Translations under genes and position numbers: made by a program
Notes under the pieces: model-generated
Databases searched by the model: none
The model's input: the letters and a program-made list of their open reading frames with translations, nothing else
Told to the model about the DNA's origin: nothing
Source of the DNA: Panicum virgatum
Lineage: Eukaryota > Streptophyta > Magnoliopsida > Poales > Poaceae
Length of the DNA: 64,000 nucleotides
Direction: 5' to 3'
Assembly: GCF_016808335.1 (NCBI RefSeq)
Contig: NC_053153.1
Coordinates: 30,015,590 to 30,079,589, forward strand
Shown here: positions 1-9,071 of the stretch, one piece after another
Position numbering within the stretch: position 1 is the first letter of the stretch
Layout of the letters: each line of letters begins with the position of its first letter

Positions 1-880
1 GTTCGCCCGTTTCGCGGAAGCCGCACGGTGCCTTCTGCGTGTGGGCCTCGCTGCTCATGCCCAACACGGCTCATCGATTCGGCGTTCGACTGCGTGTGGG
101 CCTCGCTGCTGCTGCCGCGCCTCTCCTGCGCGTCGGCCCCCCAGCTCGCCTCGCCCTCTGCGTGCGAGCCTGCCTGCTGCCGCACCGCCTCCCACTGTGT
201 GCGGGCCTCGCCGGGCTCTCTTTTCCCTGCCTCCGCGGGACAGCGCCCGTTCCCACTGCGTCTCCTTCTCGTTTTCGTTTTCCTCTCGTGGAGGCGGCGT
301 AGGGTTTGGGGAAGGTTTGGGGGAGGGCGGAGTCTTGGCGCCGTGCGAGGAGGGCAGCGGCGGAGGAGTCTGGCCGTTGTGCGTCGGCGCGCCGGGGCCG
401 GCCGACGCCGCCGTGCTCCCGGTGCAGTTCCGCCAGCCCGCAGCTCTTCTCCTGCATTGCCTTTGTCTTCAGGCCATTGGTGAGTTCCAGATCCACTCGA
501 TTGTCCGGCTCCCTCCCAGTTCCTGATGATGCTTTTCCTCCTGTTTCGTGTCCTCCCTATGCGCCTTCCTCTGCTCGCCGGCGGCCGTTGCCTTCCCGTG
601 GTCTCCACGCCGCCGCTGTTTCCTCCGTTGTTAGCTTCTTCCCTGGGTCTCCCAAACGAGTTCGTGCTGCTGCTTCCACCACTTTGGTCGCCGTTCCCCG
701 CCTGCTTGTGCTGTCTGGATTGGGTTGGTCCTGTTGCTTTGACTACTCTGTTCTGCGTTTCTTATTTTCTGTTCATTTACTGTTTGTTACTGATGGTGTG
801 TCTGCTATCTCCAGGTGCTCTTGTTGTGGGGCGCATTGTCAGCGGTGAACTCCTACTGCTGCTTGTCAGGTGACTGCTCT
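1..880 (+). other. GC-rich exon-like block, no recognised product
   Basis: A GC-rich stretch with overlapping open frames on both strands. None shows a recognisable domain, and the predicted peptides are Arg/Pro/Ser-rich, as expected of GC-rich noncoding DNA. A similar block recurs in the next Helitron-like element near 3368-3560. I take it as captured or family-specific 5' leader-like sequence, not a gene. From about 700 the composition turns T-rich and intron-like. Confidence 0.3.
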
Positions 881-1636
881 ACGCGTTGTTTAATTTGGGT
901 GTGTGCAGCTTATAGATCCTTGGTTCTTTAGAATTTGCTCTTATGTGCATATGTGCACTGCATCTGTCATTGCAATGTTGTCTGTGCTTCCACCTGCTCT
1001 GGCTATTGTTTAGTTTCAGGGTATGTAGATTGTAAATCTTTGCTGCACTAGGCTTCCTGCTTTTTTGTGTAGAAGCATGGGCTGTGCTGAGAAGAGCTTC
1101 AACGACTTAGAATCATCACATTTTGCGGGTTTACCAAGCGCAAAATGTTGATATGTTTGTGTAGAAGCATGGGCTCTCCCTCTCCACGGTGTATGTTGAT
1201 CCAATGATCCTTAAGATTCTAAAATCAGTTTCCCTTTTTACAGCAGTTTTCAAATCAATTGAGAATATAGCAGTTCTGAAATGAGTTGAGAAGTATCATG
1301 CTTGAATAAATATTAAGGTATCTGGCAGATGGACCTGGGACAAGCAACATATACATAGGACAAAGTTGCAATTATATCTGTAGCTTAAGCTTTATGAGAA
1401 AATCCACTTACTCTTTTCTTTACTACAAGAAAATATTGCAAAGTATGCTTGGATATATCTTGCTGCCCTCTGATACATGGTGTTCTAGGTTTGCCAGGAT
1501 AGGAATAAGAATGACATTCAATTTAGTTGCTACTAGACATGCTGACCACATGCCATGGAATGAACAATTCGCTTGCAGGGACCTTGCTTGTGTTAAATAC
1601 CACTTTATTTCAAAAGTGTGTTACAAAACAATAGTT

Positions 1637-1684
1637 TTTTTAGAAAAAGGATTACAAATCCGGCCTCTACGTTCGTGAACGTAT
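1637..1684 (-). mobile_element. 48-bp truncated retroposon tail with 12-bp target duplication
   Basis: The 12-bp repeat AAAACAATAGTT occurs at 1625-1636 and again at 1685-1696. Between them lies a 48-bp insert starting with a T run, so it reads as a poly-A tail on the minus strand. Target duplications of this length plus a tail are typical of LINE-driven insertion (target-primed reverse transcription). The insert is far too short to keep any coding part; assignment to a LINE or SINE family is inference. Confidence 0.6.
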
Positions 1685-2220
1685 AAAACAATAGTTAATA
1701 CATCATATAAATATGTAGCTGTTGGTCTGGATAGTTCTACTATGATCATCTTATAGTGTTGTACAGTATACTGAATTGTTGTATAGGATACCCCTTTCAA
1801 ACCAACGTGGAGCCTTCCATTTTCTCTTTTTCCCTTCTCTCTATTTTCGTCCAAAAGAACACTCATGTGCATATACTTCCAATATTACTCACTGATGTAC
1901 AACTGAGTCAAAAATGTATTGTCGATGCACTTAGAAAAAAAACAGAGACAAGAACAAAAGAATTTTCAGCAGGAAATAATCATGATTCAGCAATGCTTGC
2001 AAGCATGTCTACATATGCACTCAAAAAACAAAATTAGCAGCAAAACTACTGGGTGATTATTGCTAACTCATTATATCATAATATGTCAAGATATTATCCT
2101 TCTTTCATTTCTTTTACATGTTGAAGGGAGCATCAGTTGGAACTATTTTTGGAAATTGTAGCTTTCATGACAGATCAGGTAGTAGAAATTATGTACTTGC
2201 TTTGTCAATAACTTATTTCT

Positions 2221-2242
2221 TATGCTCAAAAAAAAAAAAAAA
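2221..2242 (+). mobile_element. 22-bp poly-A insertion with 10-bp target duplication
   Basis: ACTTATTTCT stands at 2211-2220 and at 2243-2252. The 22 bases between are TATGCTC followed by a run of A. This fits an extremely 5'-truncated LINE-mediated insertion. Slippage in an A run would not explain the flanking 10-bp repeat. Confidence 0.5.
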
Positions 2243-2533
2243 ACTTATTTCTCAATACTTCTCTCATTTTACTCAAACCTGATCACCTGGGTCAAGATGG
2301 GATGTCAATTGGTCACTACACCTTTAGGGACTCCATAATTTGAACTACAAAACTGTAGAGCTCCAATATGGGTTTCTATCACAAGTTAATAGTTATGTTC
2401 TACATCTTCTCTTGATATACTTGAGATGGAGATCCTATCCAATATTGATTTGCATACATCTCAAACCTGTGCTGCTGTGCACATTCAGATATATGGGTTC
2501 CAATATGTGTCGTGTCTCAGATTAATACGACTT

Positions 2534-2548
2534 TTTTTTTTGCGAGGA
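2534..2548 (-). mobile_element. 15-bp poly-T insertion with 14-bp target duplication
   Basis: GATTAATACGACTT stands at 2520-2533 and 2549-2562 with 15 bases between (a T run then GCGAGGA), so on the minus strand the insert is TCCTCGC plus a poly-A tail. This is the third such micro-insertion within 950 bp. A similar tail (GCGACTC next to a T run) appears near 63930. Confidence 0.55.
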
Positions 2549-3252
2549 GATTAATACGACTTATTTTAGTACAATAGTAGAATTTTAGAAGATATGAAGG
2601 TGAAGTCACTTCAGCCTAAGCATAATAGATCTCTCATTTTAAGCCATAATAAGTTTGGTCTATTTTTATTTCCTCTTTTTTTTGCAGCATTTTCTTCCCC
2701 TGCCAATAGCGGATTATTTGTTCCATTGGATTTTGAATCGATTCCTGCTTACTTACAGTTATGTTGTTTCTAATGTGCATTGCCAATCACAGATTGTCTG
2801 ATTAGGCACATACTAATATCCTTTGTTCATTGACAGCTTCAGCTAGGGAAGTAAGCACGCAACTTTGTACTAATGGACTTTGAGATGATCAGTATAAAGA
2901 GGAGACAATAATATATCATCGCAGCTGGCATCATTTTTGCTTAAGTGAACCTCCAGTGTAGATGTACTTTTACTTCATGCCTATAGTGCCGTTCCTGCTT
3001 ATGTTTATTTTTTTCCTTCAATTATTTTGGTTGGCATTCCTCATAGGATATTCATGATCTGTGTACAAGAATCCATGATCTTAATGCCAAAATGTAGATA
3101 TGGAAATCATGTTTCCTTACAGTTAATTGATATGACGATGATACACTGATTCGCTCGCCCAAATTAATCAGCATACTACCAATCATTTGTTTGCACAGCG
3201 GAGCATTTAGCATCATCTCGACGGGCGCGGCGAAGCGCGTTGATCGTCCGAG

Positions 3253-4385
3253 TACTCTTATTACTATGCACCGTGGAGGGGGGGGGGGGGGCGACCAGAG
3301 CGGTCGTCTATTCCCTGTGCGACACGTGCCTGGGAGAGGCCGCGCGACGCGGGCCGTGGAATCATCGTTCGGTCTTGCTGCCGCGCGGACTCTTCTGCCG
3401 CACCGCCTCCACTGCCGTGGGTCATCGATCTGCGTGTGGGCCTGCTTGGTGCCACGCCGCATCCGACTCGCGTGCGCTGCCTCTGTCTCCCTTCCCACTC
3501 TCCCCCTTTTGCGCTTTCCTTTTCCTCTTTGCGGCGGCCTAGGGTTTGGGGGCGACGGGATCTCGCCGCCGCCGCAGGAGAGGGCCGGTGCAGGAGTCTT
3601 CAACCGTCGCGTGCACGGCGGCAGGCGGCGTGGCGGCCAGCCGGGGGGGGGCGCCGGTGGGGGCTATCCCTGTGCGTTGCGGCGGCCGATGCGAGATCCG
3701 CGCGTGGCGGGGCTGCCGCCGGATGGTCTGCCCCACCGGCCGGATCTGGCGCGGCGGAGCAGCCCCCGCGCGGCGCCCCCGCCTCCCTCCTCCTCCTCCA
3801 CTCCGGCGAGCTCGACCTTGGCTTCTCCGGCTGGTAGGCGGCCATGGCACGACGGAGGACCCCGGCGCGAGCCCCTCCTCTCTCCAGCGGGGAGGCGGCC
3901 ATGGTGGCGGCCGAGCACGCGGCGGCGCGGCGCACGGCCGCTAGCTCTGCGAGCACCGCGGCGGCACAGCGCATGGCTGCGAGCACCGCGGCGGCGGCGC
4001 GGCTGCCCTCTCCCTTCCCTCGACGTTCGCGCAGGCTATCCCTCTCCGGCGGTGGATCGGGAGCTCTAGCTCCGCGGCGGCTCGATAGTGATGGCGAGCT
4101 TCCCCTACCTCCCTCCTCCCTCTTCCGTCCTCCTCACGGCTCCTCCGCCCACGACCGCCACCTCCTGCCAGGGCCGCGCGGCGGGGTGGAGACAGGCGTG
4201 CGGAGCTGGTCGCGGGGAACGCGCGGCGGGCCGGCGGGGTGGAGGCGCAGCGGACGCGGGGTGAAGGCGCGGCGGACGCGGGGCAGGCCTGCGGGGTGGA
4301 GGCGCCCCTGCTCTCCTCGGTCTCGCGGGGCGGAGCTCTTCGTCCTCAATCTTGGCCGGCGCGGCGTAGCGCGCAGTCCATCTAG
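3253..4385 (+). mobile_element. Helitron-like element H2
   Basis: The 3' end is a perfect stem GCGCG (4359-4363) and CGCGC (4370-4374) with loop GCGTAG, 7 nt, then CTAG (4382-4385) followed by T. The start directly abuts the degenerate end of H1; its first bases include TCTTATTACTATGCACC, similar to TATATACTATACACC at the start of H3, as expected of related 5' ends. The interior (3370-4340) is very GC-rich with many spurious frames and a 'cctagggtttggggg' leader-like motif, but no recognisable domain. Non-autonomous. Confidence 0.65.
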
Positions 4386-5225
4386 TATATACTATACACC
4401 ATGGAGATGGAGGCATGGGAGCACCCGGCTTCCCCCTACGCGACACGTGTCCCTGAAAAAAAGTAGCACAACGTTGACCGTCCGATCCGTCGCAGTAGAT
4501 CGATCCACACCGTTCCTTAATTTTTTCGCAAACAGACCCTTCAAAATTTTTTATTCGAACCCGCCATCCATATTTTTTGCAAACTACCCCCCGAACCATC
4601 CTCCCAACAACCCCATTCCCCACCACGCACCCCCTCTCAACTAGCGTCGCACCCTCTCCGGCCTCCTCTGTCCCCTTTGCTAACCCTAACCCTAGCATCC
4701 CCCGCCGCCGCCCTCCGCCCCGCCGGCGCCGCCGCCCTCTGCCCCTCGCCCTCCTCCCCCGTCGTCGGTCGCCGTCCTTGGCCGCCGCCCCCTCTTGGGC
4801 TGCCCACCTCTCGACCCCCGCCGTCGGTCGCCGTCCTTGGCCGCCGCCCCCTTCCAGGCTGCCCACCTCTCGACTCCCGCCGTCGCCGCCCCTCCGACCG
4901 GCGGCATGCCAGTGGCGGATCTGGTCTGCTCCGCCCTCCGGCACCGTCGTCCGCCGAGGTTCTCGCCCCCTTCCCCCTCCCGCTCCATCCCGGTCGCAGC
5001 CGACCTCTGCCCTGGCGGATCTCGGCATACATGCGCGAGATTCGACCGCTGGCGGATCTGGACGGCGGTGAGGAGGATGAGGCGCGGGCGGCAGGAACAC
5101 CCGGTGGCGTCCACCGCCGTGCGGTGCCGTGTTTCCTTTTTTTCTCTCTCAATTTTCCTTTTTTCCCTCAATTTTTTTCCCTTTTCAGTTTTCTTCCTAC
5201 GCGGCGGAGCGCGTTCTTCACCTAG
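4386..5225 (+). mobile_element. Helitron-like element H3
   Basis: It begins immediately after the CTAG of H2 and shares an H2-like 5' start ('actatacaccatgg', then 'cgacacgtg'). It ends with stem ACGCG (5199-5203) and CGCGT (5210-5214), 6-nt loop, 7-nt spacer and CTAG (5222-5225). The spacing matches H2 exactly. The inside is C-rich with an imperfect 59-bp tandem repeat; no gene is recognised. The 'taaccctaaccctag' run at 4680 is most likely chance or a leader motif, not telomere. Confidence 0.65.
4764..4881. repeat. Two-copy tandem repeat, period 59 bp, inside H3
   Basis: The segment starting GTCGGTCGCCGTCCTTGGCC at 4764 is repeated from 4823 with few changes. It produces repeated Pro/Arg/Ser-rich peptides in several frames, none with coding support. 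Confidence 0.6.
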
Positions 5226-5915
5226 TATACTCTACTAACGCGCCACGAATCGGCGCAAGCTCATGAGTCGTGGCCCCACGTGGGGCCGGTGCACTGTTCA
5301 CACGTGGGGCAGGTGCACTGTTCATGTAGGGCCCACGTGGGGACCACATACTGTTTATGTGGGACCCATGTACTGTTTACATGGGACCCACATGGACCCC
5401 ACATGAACAGTATGTGAGCCCCACATGGGACCAACATACTATTTAATTGGGGCCCGCGCATAAAATATATTTAACTATTTTTTGTATATGAAAATAATAA
5501 AATAATTTTGTATACAATGTACACGTGGTAACTCTACTATTTATTGAATTTTGTTTTCACTTCATAAACTCACAAAATATAATCGAATAATTCATTCATT
5601 TCTAATTTTATTTTTTTCTACCAAAATCAATAATTAGTGTAAGCTAATCCATCAACTATACCTACTAACGTAAAAAAATTCCTACATGTACTATTTATAC
5701 AAGACCCACGTGGGTTCTGCGTGCTATTCAGGTGGTACCCACGTAATATTCAGTTCGAATCCACCCAAAAAACATATCTAATTATTAAACTCGCAAAGTA
5801 TAATTAAATCATCATTCATATTATGTAACAGTTATGTTTGCGACTTAGATTTCATATGTATCAGCTATGTACAAAACAACTTGAACGGCGCAGCGTAGCG
5901 CGCCTACCTATCTAG
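5226..5915 (+). mobile_element. Helitron-like element H4
   Basis: It starts after the CTAG of H3 (first TC near 5231: TCTACTAACG). The 3' end is stem GGCGC (5887-5891) and GCGCC (5900-5904), 7-nt spacer, CTAG (5912-5915), then T. The 7-nt spacer is the same as in H2 and H3. The interior is AT-rich apart from a palindromic repeat block at 5270-5460. No coding sequence. Confidence 0.65.
5270..5460. repeat. Degenerate palindromic repeats rich in CACGTGGG / CCCACATG
   Basis: Roughly 25-bp units alternate GTGGGRCC-type and ACTGTT(C/T)A-type blocks, some inverted relative to others ('catgggacccacatgg', 'ggaccccacatgaac'). Single strands of this block could fold into several hairpins. CACGTG is also a G-box core; any regulatory role is speculation. 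Confidence 0.5.
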
Positions 5916-5944
5916 TTTATTTAACTTTTTTGGTCCCAGACACA

Positions 5945-6183
5945 TATTCCTTTCATTCCAAATTATAATTTATTTAACTTTTTTTAATTTTAAATTTAAT
6001 CACTCGTTTTATTCAAAGAGTTATACAAAACGTCACTTCTTTTGGTGTGGTTTGTTTTATTAATAAAAATTATTCAAGAATAACTTAAATTTGACTATAT
6101 TTTTATAATTTTTTGAATAAGATGAGTGATCAAATTTAAAATTAAAAAAGTTAAACAAATTATAGTTTAGAACAGAGGGAGTA
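5945..6183. mobile_element. Stowaway-like MITE, long hairpin
   Basis: The left arm ('ttccaaattataatttatttaac', then 'aatcactc') is the inverted complement of the right arm ('gagtgatc', then 'gttaaacaaattatag'). The right end reads GAACAGAGGGAGTA, the usual Stowaway-type terminus of grasses next to a TA target. The left terminus has decayed. About 240 bp, no coding capacity. Confidence 0.65.
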
Positions 6184-6603
6184 CCGAACAAAGTAGATGC
6201 ATAAAAGCATTTTTTTTTGTGACTGATCCACTTGGCCAGTATTCCTAGAAATATGTTTGCAATTTGTAATTATCAGATTATGTGGTTATTATTGATGGAG
6301 CATTATGAACTGATCATTCTATTTCTAACCAAATAGTGGGTGACAGAGCTGGGCACATTTGTACCCATTGCTGGTCTATCTTTTGGTATATTTGTGGAGC
6401 TTTGTTACAATAATTGTAAAGTACCAATTGGTATTTTCAGGTACTTTTGCCTTCAAATTTTTCTGGCCGTTGATCAATGTAAGGTACTGACAAAAATTAG
6501 ATTAAATTAGTATTCGATCCCACTTTTTGGTACTTGGTTCCACATTTTTTGTGCCACCAAGTACTTTAGTCTAGGTACTTTCTACTTTGACCACCATACA
6601 ATT
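6184..6603. other. No gene seen
   Basis: AT-rich intergenic DNA; no frame, RNA gene or clear repeat boundary recognised up to the 5-bp target site of the following LTR. Confidence 0.5.
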
Positions 6604-6608
6604 CTATC

Positions 6609-7834
6609 TGTCGGTGTCCTGACCCGGTGGTCCGGCACCAACTAGTGAAGTGATGCGTGATCTCTCTTCCTGGATGGTGTGCGAGTGCACTGTACTATCT
6701 TGCACTGGGGGTGCCTGTAGTAGGGGGTACAAACGAGGCGAGAGAGGGAGAGAAGCTCCCAAGTCTCTGCTAGAGGAGAAGTTGATTGAGGCGAGTGCCA
6801 ATATCGGGGCTCAGAAGAGCGTGTGTGCTCTTGTGAGTTGTACTAAATGTGGAGAACAGCCCAGATGGAGAAGACAGAGACCGCCTCCCCCATTTATAGA
6901 CACAAGGAGGGGCGGTGTACATGTACAGGAGGGAGGGAGAAGTCGTCGTCTTCCCCGAATCGGGGGCGTGCAGTGGCAGAATACTGTAGAAAGTACACTG
7001 TGCCGCACTGGAGAGTGAGGCGCCAGGCGTGCAGTCATCCTGGGTGTCGTCCTTGGCCTTGCAGAGATCGCGCCGGCGTCCTGGCAGCTCCAGCGGGCGG
7101 AATGGTGGTCGCTGTAGAGGGTACCGTACCCTGCGCTTGACGTGGCGGTGTTCCGAGGGTCCTACAAGCGGGGGTCTTGATCTGGTCAAGGTCCGGACCG
7201 TGCCCGAGGGTCATGCCCGGCGGGCCTTCGGCGAGGAAAGTACGAGGGAAGTACAAGGAGTTGGCAGCACAGTGGTTGGAACAGTGCCGCGCACGTTCGC
7301 ACATTGTGTCGCAGGTTCCCGCAGTGGTGCCACAGCGCCAGGGATGGCGGTGCAGTGACCGGAGTTGGTGGATAAGACCCTGGTCACAGCCACTGTGCGG
7401 AGTGGTGGCCTGACGCCGTCTGATCCGGGTGCTGCGGCGGAGTGGTTAGCGTTTAATGCCTCCGTACGGCGGGCGGGTGGACGGATGGCCGTTTTGTCCT
7501 TTCCGTCGAGGGGTGGCCTCGAGCGGGGCGGAGTCGATCCGTTTGCTCGAGGGTAGGCTCGCTACCCTCGAGCGAGGCGGAGACGCGGGGTGCCGTCGAG
7601 GGTCTCGACGGGGAGCCCTCGAGCGAGGCGGAGATTGCCCCGCGGGTTCGAGGGGGTTCGGATGGGCCGCATTGTGATCTTGGGCCATAGCTTGGGCTTC
7701 TTTGAGTCCTTTCCTTTCCTTTGGATCGCAGGGAGACTGTAGGCTTTCGCGGGCCCGATCGCCTAACATATGTTTTGCGTTTTAAAGGTGATTTAGTCCC
7801 CTGGTTAGGGTGCCCCTAATCATGGTACCCGACA
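6609..7834. mobile_element. Solo LTR, 1226 bp, with perfect 5-bp target duplication
   Basis: The element runs from TGTCGG (6609) to CCGACA (7834), giving TG...CA ends inside a short inverted repeat, and is flanked by CTATC at 6604-6608 and 7835-7839. No primer-binding site, polypurine tract or coding follows either end, so it is a solo LTR left by recombination between two LTRs. It contains a TATA-like CATTTATAGA near 6890 and repeats of 'cctcgagcgaggcgga' near 7510-7640. Most likely Ty3/gypsy by style of the ends (inference). Several open frames inside are spurious. Confidence 0.85.
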
Positions 7835-7839
7835 CTATC

Positions 7840-8158
7840 AGAATGATGGCTCTTATTTTTTTCAATCATTGTAAAAATTATCATATTTGTGACCTTAATA
7901 AATGTTATTACTTTATTGTATACATTTGGTCAAACTTGAAAAACTTTGACTCTCCATGAATGTTGGAGTGCCTTATATTGAGGAAATTTGGATATGTACC
8001 ATTAAAAGATCACAAAGTTAGATATATACCATCGTTATCTCACTAATATGTGGGGTTCACATGAGTCAATGACATGTGAGTCCGCTGGTATATATCTAAC
8101 TTTAAGATCTTTTAATGGTACAAATCCAATTTTTCCTATATTTCAGGACGGAGGGAGT
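7840..8158. mobile_element. Degraded Stowaway-type MITE remnant
   Basis: The right end CTATATTTCAGGACGGAGGGAGTAG (8136-8160) is a classic grass Stowaway-like terminus. The partner end is not obvious; the region has been split by the solo LTR on the left and by a second MITE at 7984-8133. Confidence 0.45.
7984..8133. mobile_element. Small MITE with about 47-bp terminal inverted repeats, nested
   Basis: The left arm from AAATTTGGATATGTACCATT matches the complement of the right arm ending TTAATGGTACAAATCCAATT over about 47 bp with few mismatches; about 55 bp lie between. It sits inside the Stowaway-type remnant. Family not recognised. Confidence 0.7.
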
Positions 8159-8179
8159 AGTTAATTAGGGATAACATAA

Positions 8180-8490
8180 TTATTTTTCACTATTAGTAGT
8201 ATGTTTAAAATTTTCTAAACAAATATTTTTTTTGGAACGAAATGAGTATTTGATATTATTATAATATAGTTATGTAGTATAGGTACACAAAAAAAATGAA
8301 AATTATTAACTTTTGCTTGTATTAAAAAAATATCATCATCTTTAGAGCACTTCAGATATTTTAACACCCTATCTAAAAATCTATTTAAAATAATTAGAAT
8401 TGTCAAATATCAGTTTATCTTGAGAGCTTTAGAGCGCTCCTTGGAAACACTTGATAAGCGCTCGTTGGAACAGGCGGGACTACCATGTGC
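8180..8490. mobile_element. hAT-type MITE copy (related to 14262-14538)
   Basis: About 250 bp here and the block at 14262-14538 share order and wording ('gcacttcagatattt' versus 'acacttcagacattt', 'cagtttatc', 'gataagcg'), with roughly two-thirds identity by eye. The second copy ends in AAACAAACAGGGCC, a known hAT-MITE style terminus. No coding. From 8491 to 8757 I see nothing further. Confidence 0.5.
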
Positions 8491-8757
8491 GTAGTCTATT
8501 TCTCAAGGCGAGTTTTGTATGCGCTTTTCCTTTTCTCCCGTGCTCCCGGAGGAGATAGCAATAAGCTATGGCACTAATGGTCTCTTTATAATTCAATTTA
8601 ATTATTATACATTTATAGAATAAAATTATATAGAATTAGATAATGATGTATATCAATATTTAAATTAAATTATCTAACTCAAATTTCTAACACACTTTAC
8701 CACCCTTTTTAGATAATGATACATTATTATACATTTTTAGAATTAGGTTAAAATTAT

Positions 8758-9026
8758 ATAAACCACAACTTTCGTGAAAACTCGTACAAACCACAACAAA
8801 AAAGTCGTCCAAATTCAACAAAAAATCACATATGTAGATGATATGATGATACACAATCTTATAAAATATCTTCAAACTCGACTTCGTTTGTGATATATAC
8901 AAATAACAAATTGGACAAGATATTTAAAAGATTGTGTATCATCATATCATCTATATGTGTGATTTTTTTTAATTTAAATGACTTTTTGTCGTGATTTGCA
9001 CGGATTTTCACGAAAATTGCGATTTC
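8758..9026. repeat. Long inverted repeat (fold-back, arms about 110 bp)
   Basis: The arm 8758-8870 is the near-complement of 8919-9026, with about 48 bp between. Matching blocks include GATGATATGATGATACACAA against TTGTGTATCATCATATCATC and the 'ttcacgaaaa' region at the outer end. The flanks hold a direct repeat 'tctaactcaaatttct' (8673 and 9052), which may mark insertion limits. A transcript would form a long hairpin. Probably a MITE of unknown family. Confidence 0.7.
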
Positions 9027-9071
9027 CACCAGATATGTCTCTTTTAAAGTCATCTAACTCAAATTTCTTAA

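Larger units (their letters stand above)
881..3224. other. AT-rich stretch without a gene
   Basis: No coding frame of note and no RNA gene seen. It holds three very short poly-A/poly-T insertions, each flanked by a direct repeat (listed separately). The rest looks like intron or Helitron filler sequence. Confidence 0.5.
1..3252 (+). mobile_element. Helitron-like element H1, 3' part (5' end outside window)
   Basis: The right end has the layout of a Helitron 3' terminus: stem GCGCG (3225-3229) and CGCGT (3236-3240) around a 6-nt loop, then 8 nt, then CGAG (3249-3252). The three downstream siblings have CTAG at this place, so one base seems mutated. The first 350 bases resemble 3368-3560 of the next element (the same phrases around 'gcgtgtgggcct' and 'agggtttgggg'), which supports one family. 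No Rep/helicase coding is visible, so it would be non-autonomous. Helitrons are known to lack target duplications and to end in a hairpin plus CTRR; membership here is inferred from those ends. The 5' end is not in the window. Confidence 0.5.

Noticed and set aside
28..526. Overlapping open frames of 140-160 codons in a GC-rich block
   Set aside because: Frames are open on both strands because stops are rare at this GC content; no domain, and the peptides are Arg/Pro/Ser-rich.
4679..4694. TAACCCTAACCCTAG as an interstitial telomere repeat
   Set aside because: Only two units and not the plant TTTAGGG type; more likely chance or a leader motif.
3191..5225. Long frames (up to 331 codons) in both directions within H2 and H3
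   Set aside because: Same GC effect; the long minus-strand frame at 4105-5100 crosses an element boundary, so it cannot be one old gene.
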